A stretch of DNA of 64,000 nt. Origin: Streptomyces sp. CB02261. Its GTDB lineage: Bacteria > Actinomycetota > Actinomycetes > Streptomycetales > Streptomycetaceae. The stretch spans positions 372,001 to 436,000 of the forward strand of contig NZ_LIVX01000006.1 in the NCBI RefSeq assembly GCF_001905665.1, written 5' to 3'. The position numbers were made by a program, and so were the translations under genes. Positions 33,797-42,965 of this stretch are shown one piece after another (the stretch's first letter is position 1; each line of letters opens with the position of its first letter). Below the pieces are notes generated by a model. The model was not told where the DNA came from. It worked only from the letters and a program-made list of their open reading frames with translations, and ran no database searches.

Positions 33797-33813
33797 TCTG
33801 ATGCAGCGTCAGA
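33797..33813. promoter_or_regulatory. Second copy of the TCTGA-N7-TCAGA operator
   Basis: TCTGATGCAGCGTCAGA lies 44 bases upstream of the nitronate monooxygenase start. Arms TCTGA and TCAGA, the 7-base spacing, the preceding T and the following TTCTT match the site at 15480-15496. Local AT content is higher than in the surroundings, as expected for a promoter. Confidence 0.65.
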
Positions 33814-33918
33814 TTCTTGCGGAGCGGCACGTGGAGGTGCGCGTGCCGGTGCGGGTGGACCGGGGGTGAGGCTTAGCTTGAGGTCGAGAGTTCGAGCTCG
33901 TGGAGGAGGCGACGGACG

Positions 33919-35589
33919 GTGGCGACGGCGTACGGGGTCGGCGGGGCAGGCGGGGCCGGGCGGCGGACCACCCTGCGGGCGGGTTCGGCCGAGGAGGCCG
34001 GTCTGCTCCCGGCCCACCTGGACGGGCTGGTCACCGAGGCCGAGAGCTTCCTCGCCCCCTCCCCCGCCCACCCCTGGTACGCGGGCGCCGTGCTGCTGGC
34101 CGGGCGGGGCGGAGTCGTCGCGCTGCACCGGGCGATCGGCTCGGCCGTGCGGTACGCGGCCTACGACGAGGCGACGGACACCGGGGTCGAACTGCCGCCG
34201 GAGCGCCGGGTCCCCATGACCGAGGAGACCGTCTTCGACCTGGCGTCGGTCACCAAACTGTTCACCTCGATCCTGGCGGTGCAGCAGATCGAGCGCGGGA
34301 CGCTGGACCTGGAGGGCAGGGTCGCCGCCTGTCTGCCGGAGTTCGGCGGCGGCGGGAAGCGGGAGGTCACGGTCCGCCAGCTGCTCACCCACACCTCGGG
34401 GTTGCGGTCGTGGCTTCCGCTGTACGGGGAGCCGACGCGGGAGGGGATGCTGCGGCTGCTGTGGGACGAGGCCCCGGCGCACCCGCCGGGGACCGCGTAC
34501 CTCTACTCGGATCTGAATCTGATCGCGCTCCAGCTGGTCCTGGAGGAGATCACCGGTCACGGTCTGGATGTCCTGCTCCACGACGAGATCACCGCTCCGC
34601 TCGGGATGCACCGCACTCGTTTCCGTCCACCGCTCTCCTGGCGGCCGGGGATCGCCGCCACCGAGGACGCCCGGCCGCCGTGGTCGGACCTCGACCGGGG
34701 CATGGTGCGGGGCGAGGTCCACGACGAGAACGCCCACGCCCTGGGCGGGGTCGCGGGCCACGCCGGGATCTTCTCCCGCGCGTGGGACCTCGCGGTCCTC
34801 GCCCGCGCCCTGCTCAACGGCGGGGCGTACGGCACGGCCCGCGTCCTGTCCCCCGCCTCGGTGGAGCTGCTGTTCACCGACTTCAACAGCGCCTTCCCCG
34901 GTGACGGCCACGGCCTCGGCTTCGAGCTGGACCAGCGCTGGTACATGGGTGCGATGGCCACCCCGCGTACGGCAGGGCACACCGGCTTCACCGGGACCAG
35001 CGTGGTCCTGGACCCGACGACCGACACCTTCCTGGTCGTCCTGGGCAACTCCGTGCACCCGGTCCGCTCCTGGCGCTCGGGCTCCGCCCCACGTGTCGCC
35101 CTGGCGAACCGGCTGGCCAGGGCGGTGCCCGTACGGTCGGCCGGGGGCCGCGCGGCCTGGTTCTCCGGCATGGAGAGCGGCAGCACCGGCACGCTCACCC
35201 TGCCGCCGGCGCCGGGGGCGCAACGGCTCGAATGCGCCCTGTGGTGGGACACCGTGCCGGGCGCTGACGCGGTCGCCCTGGAGGCATCCGCCGACGGGGG
35301 CGCGACCTGGCGGCCGGTGCCCCTCACCACCGACGGGCGCACCGAGCACCCGACGGGCACGGTCGGCGGCTGGTCCGGGCGCGTCTGGCACACCGTGTCC
35401 GCGCCGCTGCCCGACGCGGGCGGGCTCGTGCGCTGGCGGTACACCATGGACCGGCGGTACGTGGGGCGCGGTGTGTACGTGGACGGGCTCCGGCTTCTCG
35501 ACGGCGCGGGACGCCCGGCGTTCGACGCGGCGCGGCCGGAGGACTCGGCGCGGATCGAGGCGAACGGGTGGAGCACGTCGGCCGATTGA
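33919..35589 (+). CDS. Serine hydrolase, beta-lactamase class C / esterase family
   Basis: The 556-residue protein starts at GTG 33919 behind GGAGGAGG (33902-33909). The penicillin-binding-type fold is marked by SVTK (catalytic Ser and Lys, in FDLASVTKLFTS at about residue 109), YSDLN as the YxN equivalent and HTGFTG as the third motif. The C-terminal 150 residues form a separate beta-rich domain (LECALWWDTVPGADAVALEA, RYTMDRRYVGRGVYVDGLRL) that may bind polysaccharide. There is no signal peptide of normal form. It could be an esterase or a D-aminopeptidase-like enzyme; true beta-lactamase activity is less likely. It is divergent from the nitronate monooxygenase operon. Confidence 0.88.
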   Translation: MATAYGVGGAGGAGRRTTLRAGSAEEAGLLPAHLDGLVTEAESFLAPSPAHPWYAGAVLLAGRGGVVALHRAIGSAVRYAAYDEATDTGVELPPERRVPMTEETVFDLASVTKLFTSILAVQQIERGTLDLEGRVAACLPEFGGGGKREVTVRQLLTHTSGLRSWLPLYGEPTREGMLRLLWDEAPAHPPGTAYLYSDLNLIALQLVLEEITGHGLDVLLHDEITAPLGMHRTRFRPPLSWRPGIAATEDARPPWSDLDRGMVRGEVHDENAHALGGVAGHAGIFSRAWDLAVLARALLNGGAYGTARVLSPASVELLFTDFNSAFPGDGHGLGFELDQRWYMGAMATPRTAGHTGFTGTSVVLDPTTDTFLVVLGNSVHPVRSWRSGSAPRVALANRLARAVPVRSAGGRAAWFSGMESGSTGTLTLPPAPGAQRLECALWWDTVPGADAVALEASADGGATWRPVPLTTDGRTEHPTGTVGGWSGRVWHTVSAPLPDAGGLVRWRYTMDRRYVGRGVYVDGLRLLDGAGRPAFDAARPEDSARIEANGWSTSAD

Positions 35590-35683
35590 ACACACCGGGC
35601 CCCACACCCGTACGGAATGCGCACATGTGATCACATGGAGTACCGCCCCGGCGGGAGATCTCCTTCGTAACGAGGTGTCCTTC

Positions 35684-37708
35684 GTGTCGTCCCTGTCCGA
35701 GCGCCGCCCACCGGGCGCGCGCCGCTTCGCACCGACCGCGTGGATGTGCGCACTCTCCCTCGCCGTCCTGGCCGCGGTCGCCCTCGCCGTCACACCGCCG
35801 TCGCACGCGGCCGCGCCGGCGACGAGCGCCACCCCGGCGTCCACGACGTCCCTCACGACGCAGGTGCTCAACACGCCGTTCAAAGCTCGGGAGCACTACT
35901 TCTGCACGCGGATTCCGGCCCTCGTCACCAGCACCGGCGGCGTCCTCCTCGCCTTCGCCGAAGGCCGCACCCGGCTGAGCACGACCGGCTGCCACGACGT
36001 CGGCGACAACGACATCGTGCTCCGGAGGTCCCTCGACGGCGGTGCGCACTGGGAGGAGCCTCAGGTCGTCGTCGGCGCGGGCGACGCGCTCGCGCACGGC
36101 AACCCCGCCCCCGTGGTGGACGCGTTCACCGGCCGGATCACCCTGCTGTACTCCAGCGGAGACTGGAACCGTGACGGGGCCAAGCCGAACCGCGACGACT
36201 ACCCCCGGACCGTCCGCGCGGTCCACAGCTCGGACGGCGGAGTGACCTGGTCCCCGAGCGTCGAGCTGCCGCAGGCGAAGGCGCCCGGGTGGGGCTGGGT
36301 GTCCACCGGGCCCGGTCACGGCATCCAGCTCGACCGCGGACCGCACAAGGGCCGGCTGATCGTGCCCGGCGACCACACGGCGGGGGGCAACACGACCGCG
36401 GGCGCCCAGCTGTACTACAGCGACGACGGCGGCATGACCTGGACGCTCGGCGCCACGACTCCCGAGGTGAGCAAGTCCGGTGCGTTCCCGGCCGAGTTGA
36501 CGGTCGCCCAGACCACGGACGGCGACGTGTACGTCAACGCGCGCAACTCCGAGCCCACCCGTTGCGCCACCAACGAGCACCGGCTGGAGACCACGAGCGC
36601 CGACGGCGGAGCCTCCTTCGCCGCGCCCTTCACCCCGGTGGCGAACCTGGACACCTCCCCGACGTTCGGCTCGCTGCTGCGGCTGCACGCCCAGGACCAT
36701 GACGGCAAGCCCGACCGGCTGCTCTACTCGGGTCCCTCCCGGCTGGGCCCGAACCCGCTGGAGGACCGGCGTGAACTGGCCGTCCGCTCCTCGTACGACG
36801 AGGGGAAGAGCTGGAAGACCGTCGGCACCCTCGTCTCGGCGGCCCGCACCGGCTACTCCGATCTGACACTGCTTCCGGACGGTTCCCTCGGCGTCCTGTA
36901 CGAGACGGCCGGCAACATCCCGCACGGCAACCTCGTCTTCGCGGCCTTCACCGAGAAGGACATGGACGACGCCGCGACCGAGCTGCGCCGCCCCCGCACC
37001 GCCGACACCCGTGTGCGTCCGCCGGGCGTATCCGGCAACCATGCCGTCATCCACGGCGGGGCCGTGCTCGGCACGCGCCTCGGCGGCAAGGCCATGGAAT
37101 TCGACGGCACGGACGACTACCTGCGACTCGTCTGCTCGCCGTCCCTGCGGGTCGAGGACCAGGACTTCACCGTCACGGCGTGGTTCCGGCACTCGGCCAC
37201 CACCGGCACGCTCCCGATCATCTGGGCGTACGGGATGCCGGGCACCGACCCGCTGAAGAAGGGCCGGCACTTCTCGATCCGGGCGGAACCCGGAGCGGGC
37301 GACGTCCTGCGCGCCACCGTCGGCACCGACATCGGCTCCACGGAGGTGACGCTCCCCTCCTCGTACGACGACGGCGGATGGCACCACGTCGTCCTCACCC
37401 GCAGCGGCCTCACCCTCGGCCTCGCGGTGGACGGCGGCGCTCCGGCCACCGCCACCATGCCGCGGGGAGCGTCGGCCGCGGACAGGAACGTCACCCCCGC
37501 GGCCCAGTTCAACATCCACATCGGCGCCCGGCCCGACTTCCCGAACCAGCCGGCCGGGGTCGCGCAGCTCTTCCGCGGCACGCTGGACGACGTGAGGCTC
37601 TTCCGGAGCGCGCTGACCCCGGACGAGGCCGCCCGGGTGAAGAACGGTTCGCTCGACGTGGCCACCGAGGACGAACGCCTCCGCCTCGGATTCTCGACCA
37701 TCTGGTAG
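35684..37708 (+). CDS. Secreted exo-alpha-sialidase (GH33) with LamG-type domain
   Basis: The precursor is 674 residues. GTG 35684 is preferred because GAGG lies 8 bases upstream; GTG 35675 is possible. A signal peptide follows (WMCALSLAVLAAVALAVTPPSHA). The six-bladed sialidase domain spans about residues 55-430 with the arginine motif FCTRIPAL (the FRIP equivalent) and Asp-boxes SLDGGAHW, SSDGGVTW, SDDGGMTW and SYDEGKSW. A concanavalin/laminin-G-type domain follows at about 465-660 (FDGTDDYLRLV, FTVTAWFRH, WHHVVLTRSG, GTLDDVRLFRSALTPDE). It should release terminal sialic acids from glycoconjugates outside the cell. A strong terminator follows. Confidence 0.92.
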   Translation: MSSLSERRPPGARRFAPTAWMCALSLAVLAAVALAVTPPSHAAAPATSATPASTTSLTTQVLNTPFKAREHYFCTRIPALVTSTGGVLLAFAEGRTRLSTTGCHDVGDNDIVLRRSLDGGAHWEEPQVVVGAGDALAHGNPAPVVDAFTGRITLLYSSGDWNRDGAKPNRDDYPRTVRAVHSSDGGVTWSPSVELPQAKAPGWGWVSTGPGHGIQLDRGPHKGRLIVPGDHTAGGNTTAGAQLYYSDDGGMTWTLGATTPEVSKSGAFPAELTVAQTTDGDVYVNARNSEPTRCATNEHRLETTSADGGASFAAPFTPVANLDTSPTFGSLLRLHAQDHDGKPDRLLYSGPSRLGPNPLEDRRELAVRSSYDEGKSWKTVGTLVSAARTGYSDLTLLPDGSLGVLYETAGNIPHGNLVFAAFTEKDMDDAATELRRPRTADTRVRPPGVSGNHAVIHGGAVLGTRLGGKAMEFDGTDDYLRLVCSPSLRVEDQDFTVTAWFRHSATTGTLPIIWAYGMPGTDPLKKGRHFSIRAEPGAGDVLRATVGTDIGSTEVTLPSSYDDGGWHHVVLTRSGLTLGLAVDGGAPATATMPRGASAADRNVTPAAQFNIHIGARPDFPNQPAGVAQLFRGTLDDVRLFRSALTPDEAARVKNGSLDVATEDERLRLGFSTIW

Positions 37709-37727
37709 CGCCCACCCCCGGCCGGGC

Positions 37728-37791
37728 CCCTCGGTGGCGGACGGACCGTCCGCCACCGAGGGCCGCGCGGCGCCGGGGGCCGTCCGCCACC
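37728..37791. terminator. 17-bp perfect hairpin with a duplicated right arm
   Basis: The arm CCCTCGGTGGCGGACGG (37728-37744) pairs perfectly with 37746-37762 around a single A. The inner 13 bases of the right arm recur at 37779-37791, so the left arm can pair with either copy. It lies between the convergent sialidase and LysR genes and should stop both transcripts. Confidence 0.8.
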
Positions 37792-37817
37792 GGGGCCGTA
37801 CCGCGCGGCGGCGCGCC

Positions 37818-38726
37818 TCAGGCGCCGGGTCCCGAGGCCGTGCGCAGGGCCGTCAGGACGGGGCTGATCAAGGGGTGCTCCTCCGCGCCGCGGCGGACGG
37901 CGGCGAAGACCCTGCGCGTCGGGGCGACGCCGTCGATGGGGCGGACCTCCACGCCCGCGCGTTCCATGCCCCGCAGCGCCGAACGCGGTACAAGCGCCAC
38001 GCCCGCGCCCGCCGCCGCGAGGGCGACGACCGCGCGGAAGTCGTCGGACGAGTGCTCCAGGCGCAGCGCGAACCCGGCGTACTCGCAGGCCAGGACGGTC
38101 ACGTCATGGCAGGGGTTGCCGGTGGACTGGCCGATCCAGGTGTCCTTGGCGAGGTCGGCGAGCGCGATCCGCTCGTGGTGCGCGAGCGGGTGGCCGGCCG
38201 GCAGGACCGCGTCGAAGGGCTCCGCGTAGAGCGGGACCCGGGTGAGGCGTGCGTCGTCCTCGCCTGGCGCCCCCCGGTACTCGACGGCGACGGCCACGTC
38301 CACCTGCCGGTCGAGGACCATGAGGAGGCTCTCGTCACCCTCGGCGTCCCGCACCCGGACCCGGATGCCGGGCGCGGTGCGGGCCAGGGCGGTGAGGGCC
38401 GGGGCCACGACGAGCCCGATGCCGGTGGCGAAGGCGGCGACCGTGACCGTGCCGGCGTCACCCGAGCTGTAGGCGGCGAGTTCCGACTCGGCGCGCTCCA
38501 ACTGGGCGAGGACGGCGTTGGCGTGGCTGAGCAGGATCTCGCCGGCGGGAGTGAGGCGGGCGCCCCGGGCGCTGCGGTCGACCAAGCGGTGGCCGGTCTC
38601 CTGTTCCAGGGCGGCGAGCTGCTGGGAGACGGCGGAGGGGGTGAGATAGAGCGCGGCGGCCGCCGCCGTGACCGTGCGGTGGTCGGCCACCGCACGGAGG
38701 ATGTGCAACCGCCGCGCTTCGATCAT
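37818..38726 (-). CDS. LysR-family transcriptional regulator
   Basis: The 302-residue protein starts at ATG 38726. The N-terminal winged helix-turn-helix is RRLHILRAVADHRTVTAAAA followed by LYLTPSAVSQQLAALEQETG. The C-terminal periplasmic-binding-protein-like effector domain covers about residues 90-295 (TVTVAAFATGIGLVVAPALT, DVAVAVEYRG). It has no divergent gene partner, because the upstream neighbour kbl is on the same strand 130 bases away. Its target is therefore unclear; LysR genes often regulate themselves and an adjacent metabolic gene. Confidence 0.92.
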   Translation of the reverse strand: MIEARRLHILRAVADHRTVTAAAAALYLTPSAVSQQLAALEQETGHRLVDRSARGARLTPAGEILLSHANAVLAQLERAESELAAYSSGDAGTVTVAAFATGIGLVVAPALTALARTAPGIRVRVRDAEGDESLLMVLDRQVDVAVAVEYRGAPGEDDARLTRVPLYAEPFDAVLPAGHPLAHHERIALADLAKDTWIGQSTGNPCHDVTVLACEYAGFALRLEHSSDDFRAVVALAAAGAGVALVPRSALRGMERAGVEVRPIDGVAPTRRVFAAVRRGAEEHPLISPVLTALRTASGPGA

Positions 38727-38856
38727 GCCCCTAGTCTCGCAGGCCGTGAGACCGCCGCCCGCCTCGGCCGCGCGGGGCGACGGGGCCGGTCCCGACCCTC
38801 AGCCGCGCGGGGTCACGGGACCGGTCCCCGTGGTGGCGGAGACCGATGCCCGCCTC

Positions 38857-40056
38857 TCAGCCGCGCAGGGCCGCGCGGGCCTCGACGAAGGCGTCGACGG
38901 CGCGGTTCACATCGTCCGTGGAGTGGGCGGCGGAGAGCTGGACGCGGATCCGGGCCTGGCCCTGCGGCACGACCGGGTACGAGAAGCCGATCACGTACAC
39001 ACCGCGCTCCAGGAGCAGTTCGGCCATGCGGCCGGCCTCGGACGCGTCGCCGATCATGACGGGGGCGATGGCGTGGTCGCCGGGGAGGATGTCGAAGCCC
39101 TCGGCCGTCATACGGGTCCGGAACAGCTCGGTGTTGGCGCGCAGCCGCTCGCGGAGGTCACCGGCGGACTCCAGGAGGTCCAGGACCTTCAGGGAGGCGG
39201 CGGCGATCACCGGCGCGAGGGTGTTCGAGAAGAGGTACGGGCGGGAGCGCTGGCGCAGCAGGGCGACGATCTCGGCGCGGGCGGCGACGTAGCCGCCGGA
39301 GGCGCCGCCGAGGGCCTTGCCGAGGGTGCCGGTGATGATGTCGACGCGGTCCATGACGCCGTGCAGTTCGGGGGTGCCCCGGCCGCCGGGGCCGACGAAG
39401 CCGACGGCGTGCGAGTCGTCGACCATGACCATGGCGTCGTAGCGCTCGGCGAGGTCGCAGATCTCGTCGAGCGGGGCGACGTAGCCGTCCATGGAGAACA
39501 CGCCGTCGGTGACGATGAGCTTGCGCCGGGCGCCGCCCTCCGTGGCCTCCTTCAGCTGCTGCTCCAGGTCGGCCATGTCACGGTTGGCGTAGCGGAAGCG
39601 GCGGGCCTTCGAGAGGCGGATGCCGTCGATGATCGAGGCGTGGTTGAGGGCGTCGGAGATGACCGCGTCCTCGGCGCCGAGGATCGTCTCGAAGACGCCG
39701 CCGTTGGCGTCGAAGCAGGAGGAGTAGAGGATCGTGTCCTCCTGGCCGAGGAAGGCCGAGAGGCGTGCCTCCAGCTCCTTGTGCACCTCCTGGGTGCCGC
39801 AGATGAAGCGGACGGACGCCATGCCGTAGCCCCAGCGGTCCAGCGCCTCGTGGGCGGCGGCGACCACCTCGGGGTGGTCGGCGAGACCCAGGTAGTTGTT
39901 GGCGCAGAAGTTGAGGACCTCGCCGGGGCGGCCGCCCGAGGTGACGGCGACGGTGGCCGACTGGGGCGTGCCGATGACCCGCTCGGGCTTGTGGAGCCCG
40001 GCCTGCCGGATCTCGTCGAGGGTGGCGCGGATGTCGTCGCGTACGGAATCGAACAT
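38857..40056 (-). CDS. kbl: Glycine C-acetyltransferase (2-amino-3-ketobutyrate CoA ligase)
   Basis: This 399-residue PLP enzyme splits 2-amino-3-ketobutyrate with CoA into glycine and acetyl-CoA, the second step of threonine degradation. Characteristic motifs are LNFCANNYLGLADHPEV, RFICGTQEVHKELE, DGVFSMDGYVAPL, VDDSHAVGFVGPGGRGT and the PLP-Lys loop TGTLGKALGGASGGY. Length and start (MFDSVRDDIRATLDEIR) match Kbl. ATG 40056 has GGGAG about 8 bases upstream. It starts 3 bases after the tdh stop, forming a tdh-kbl operon. Confidence 0.97.
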   Translation of the reverse strand: MFDSVRDDIRATLDEIRQAGLHKPERVIGTPQSATVAVTSGGRPGEVLNFCANNYLGLADHPEVVAAAHEALDRWGYGMASVRFICGTQEVHKELEARLSAFLGQEDTILYSSCFDANGGVFETILGAEDAVISDALNHASIIDGIRLSKARRFRYANRDMADLEQQLKEATEGGARRKLIVTDGVFSMDGYVAPLDEICDLAERYDAMVMVDDSHAVGFVGPGGRGTPELHGVMDRVDIITGTLGKALGGASGGYVAARAEIVALLRQRSRPYLFSNTLAPVIAAASLKVLDLLESAGDLRERLRANTELFRTRMTAEGFDILPGDHAIAPVMIGDASEAGRMAELLLERGVYVIGFSYPVVPQGQARIRVQLSAAHSTDDVNRAVDAFVEARAALRG

Positions 40057-40059
40057 GGG

Positions 40060-41094
40060 TCAGGCTCCCGCAGTCCAGTCGAGGATGATCTTGCCGCTCT
40101 TGCCGGAGGCCGCGTCGTCGAAGGCGGCCTCGAAGTCGGTGTACGCGTACCGGCCGGTGATGACGGGGGCGAGGTCGAGGCCGCCCTCCAGGAGCACCGA
40201 CATCGCGTACCAGGTCTCGAACATCTCGCGGCCGTAGATGCCCTTGACCGTGATCATGGAGGTGACGATCTTCGCCCAGTCGACGGCGAAGTCCTCGCTG
40301 GGGAGGCCCAGCATGGCGATCTTGCCGCCGTTGGTCATGTTGGCGACCATGTCGCGCATGGCGTGCGGGTTGCCGGACATCTCCAGGCCGACGTCGAAGC
40401 CCTCCTTGAGCCCGAGGGTGCGCTGGCCGTCGGCGATGGTCTGCTCGGCGACGTTGAGGGCGAGGGTGACCCCGGTCTTGCGCGCCAGGGCGAGGCGCTC
40501 CTCGCTGACGTCGGTGATCATCACGCTGCGGGCGCCGGCGTGCTTGGCGACGGCGGCGGCCATGATGCCGATCGGGCCCGCGCCGGTGACGAGGACGTCC
40601 TCGCCGACCAGCGGGAAGGAGAGCGCCGTGTGCACGGCGTTGCCGAACGGGTCGAAGATCGCGGCGACGTCGAGGTCGACGGCGACGCGGTGGACCCAGA
40701 CGTTCGAGGCGGGCAGGGCCACGTACTCGGCGAAGGCGCCGTCCCGGCCGACACCGAGGCCGACGGTGGCACGGCAGAGGTGACGACGGCCGGCCAGACA
40801 GTTGCGGCACTTGCCGCAGACGAGGTGGCCCTCGCCGCTGACCAGATCGCCGACGGCGATGTCGGCGACGTCACGGCCGACGGAGACGACCTCGCCGACG
40901 AACTCGTGGCCGAGGGTGAGGGGCGTGGCGATCGTCTTCTGCGCCCAGCCGTCCCAGGAGCGGATGTGCAGGTCGGTCCCGCAGATACCGGTCCGCTTGA
41001 CCTTGATCAGTACGTCTCCGGGGCCGGTCTCCGGCTCGGGCACATCCGTGAGCCAGAGTCCCGGCTCCGCCTTCAGCTTGACCAACGCCTTCAA
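40060..41094 (-). CDS. tdh: L-threonine 3-dehydrogenase
   Basis: The zinc alcohol-dehydrogenase-family enzyme oxidises threonine to 2-amino-3-ketobutyrate with NAD+, feeding kbl. Catalytic zinc region GICGTDLHIRSWDGWAQ and GHEFVGEV, structural zinc cluster CGKCRNCLAGRRHLC (four Cys) and Rossmann motif VTGAGPIGIMAAAVAKHAG are all present. TTG at 41094 gives MKALVKLKAEPGLWL, which fits the family N-terminus and has GGGAG 8 bases upstream; GTG 41100 is the alternative but would sit 2 bases from that site. Length 344 agrees with E. coli Tdh (341). Confidence 0.95.
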   Translation of the reverse strand: MKALVKLKAEPGLWLTDVPEPETGPGDVLIKVKRTGICGTDLHIRSWDGWAQKTIATPLTLGHEFVGEVVSVGRDVADIAVGDLVSGEGHLVCGKCRNCLAGRRHLCRATVGLGVGRDGAFAEYVALPASNVWVHRVAVDLDVAAIFDPFGNAVHTALSFPLVGEDVLVTGAGPIGIMAAAVAKHAGARSVMITDVSEERLALARKTGVTLALNVAEQTIADGQRTLGLKEGFDVGLEMSGNPHAMRDMVANMTNGGKIAMLGLPSEDFAVDWAKIVTSMITVKGIYGREMFETWYAMSVLLEGGLDLAPVITGRYAYTDFEAAFDDAASGKSGKIILDWTAGA

Positions 41095-41304
41095 TGCCAC
41101 GGCTCCCGACGTGCGTGTCCTGTGATGTGGGGGTGCGGGCACGACTGTGTGCCCAAGATCCCTGGAAGAGAATCTTCCGTACGGAGAGCTCGCGGTCCAT
41201 CGAGGATTTCTTAAGCGCGCTCGCAGATCAGCTTCACACCCCGGGCGGGGGCGCGCCGGCGTCGACGCGCCCGAACGGCGGAGCCCCTGCGGAGGGCGCC
41301 CCGG

Positions 41305-42861
41305 TCACCGGCCGAGGGCCGCCATCGCCGCGTTGTGGCCGGGGATGCCGCTCACGCCGCCGCCCCGGACCGCGCCCGCCCCGCACAGGAGCACATTGGC
41401 GTGCCGGGTCTCGACGCCCCACCGGCCCGTGCCGTCCTGCGCGTGGGGGAAGGAGAGGTCGCGGTGGAAGATGTGGCCGCCGGGCAGGCGCAGTTCGCGT
41501 TCGAGGTCGAGCGGGGTCTTCGCCTCGACGCAGGGCCGGCCGTCCGCGTCGACGGCGAGGCAGTCGGCGATCGGTTCGTCCAGGCGGGCGTCGAGCTGGT
41601 CGAGGGTCGCCGCGAGGAGCGCGGCGCGGGTGCCCTCGTTGTCGGCGGTGAACAGTCGTGCGGGGGTGTGCAGCCCGAACAGGGTGAGCGTCTGGTGGCC
41701 CGTGGCGGCGAGGTCGCGGCCGAGGATCGTCGGGTCGGTGAGGGAGTGGCAGTAGATCTCGGAGGGAGGGGCGGAGGGCAGCCGGCCGGCGGCGGCCTCG
41801 GCGTGGGCGGTGGCGAGCTGCCCGTACCCCTCGGCGATGTGGAAGGTGCCGGCGAAGGCCTCGTGCGGGTCGACGGAGCGGTCGCGGAGTTTCGGCAGCC
41901 GGGTGAGCAGCATGTTGACCTTGAACTGGGCGCCTTCCGGGGCCGGCGGTGGCGTCTCACCGAGGAGGGCGGCGAGGTCGCGGGGGGAGGCGTTGACGAG
42001 GACGTGGCCCGCCTCGACGGTGTCCTCGCCGTCGGCGGTGCGGAAGGTGATCGCGGCGCGGCTTCCGTCGGTCTCGATCCGGGTGACCTCGTGGCCGGTG
42101 CGGAGGTCGGCACCGGCGGCGCGGGCCGCGTCGGCGAGGGCGTCGGTGAGGGCGCCCATGCCGCCGACGGGCACGTCCCAGTCGCCGGTGCCGCCGCCGA
42201 TGACGTGGTAGAGGAAGCAGCGGTTCTGCGGGAGCGTCGGGTCGTGGGCGTCGGCGAAGGTGCCGATGAGGGCGTCGGTGAGGACGACTCCCCGGACGAG
42301 GTCGTCGGCGAAGGTCCGCTCGACGGTGGCGCCGAGGGGTTCCTCGAAGAGCATCCGCCAGGTGTCGGCGTCGTCGACGCGGTCCCGCAGCGCGGCGCGG
42401 GTCGGGAGGGGCTCGGTCAGGGTGGGGAAGATGCGGCGGGCGGCCCGGCCGGTGCGGGCGTAGAAGGCCTGCCACGCGTCGTACTCGCGGTCGGAGCCGG
42501 TGAGCGCGGCGAAGGAGGCGCGGGTGCGGTCGGGGCCGCCGCCGACGAGGAGGCCTCCGTCGCCCTTCGGGGTGTACGAGGAGATGGAGCGTTTCCGCAC
42601 GGCGAACCGCAGCCCGAGGTCCCGCACGATCTTCTCGGGGAGGAGCGAGACGAGGTACGAGTACCGGGAGAGCCGCGCGTCGACCCCGGCGAAGGGCCGG
42701 GTGGACACGGCGGCGCCCCCGGTGGAACCGAGCCGCTCCAGGACGAGCACGGAGCGCCCTGCGCGGGCCAGGTAGGCGGCGGCGACCAGGCCGTTGTGAC
42801 CGCCGCCGACGACGACGGCGTCGTAGGGACGGGCGGCGGCGGACTCGGTGGAAGCGGTCAT
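41305..42861 (-). CDS. FAD-dependent oxidoreductase, phytoene-dehydrogenase/PYROXD2-like
   Basis: The 518-residue protein starts at ATG 42861. The N-terminal dinucleotide-binding motif is YDAVVVGGGHNGLVAAAYLARAG, followed by VLVLERLGSTGGAAVST. The C-terminal FAD motif is NVLLCGAGAVRGGGVSGIPG. The middle part is a typical amine oxidase/desaturase substrate domain. No carotenoid synthesis genes (phytoene synthase, cyclase) are nearby, so a role in carotenoid desaturation is not supported; it is closer in style to the widespread pyridine nucleotide-disulfide oxidoreductase-like group of unknown substrate. It stands alone between tdh and the kinase gene. Confidence 0.88.
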   Translation of the reverse strand: MTASTESAAARPYDAVVVGGGHNGLVAAAYLARAGRSVLVLERLGSTGGAAVSTRPFAGVDARLSRYSYLVSLLPEKIVRDLGLRFAVRKRSISSYTPKGDGGLLVGGGPDRTRASFAALTGSDREYDAWQAFYARTGRAARRIFPTLTEPLPTRAALRDRVDDADTWRMLFEEPLGATVERTFADDLVRGVVLTDALIGTFADAHDPTLPQNRCFLYHVIGGGTGDWDVPVGGMGALTDALADAARAAGADLRTGHEVTRIETDGSRAAITFRTADGEDTVEAGHVLVNASPRDLAALLGETPPPAPEGAQFKVNMLLTRLPKLRDRSVDPHEAFAGTFHIAEGYGQLATAHAEAAAGRLPSAPPSEIYCHSLTDPTILGRDLAATGHQTLTLFGLHTPARLFTADNEGTRAALLAATLDQLDARLDEPIADCLAVDADGRPCVEAKTPLDLERELRLPGGHIFHRDLSFPHAQDGTGRWGVETRHANVLLCGAGAVRGGGVSGIPGHNAAMAALGR

Positions 42862-42965
42862 GGCTCATGCTCACACGGGGTGGCGGGCCGGGAAAGAGGG
42901 CGGCGGATGTCCGGAGCGGCCGTCGCGAGCCCTGGCACCCGGGCCCGCTCCGGCCACGCGGCGGA

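Noticed and set aside
33919..35589. Beta-lactam resistance gene
   Set aside because: SVTK and HTG motifs are shared by esterases and peptidases; the extra C-terminal beta domain and lack of a usual signal peptide argue against a beta-lactamase.
41305..42861. Carotenoid phytoene desaturase
   Set aside because: No phytoene synthase, cyclase or related crt genes are near; the family is broad and mostly of other function.
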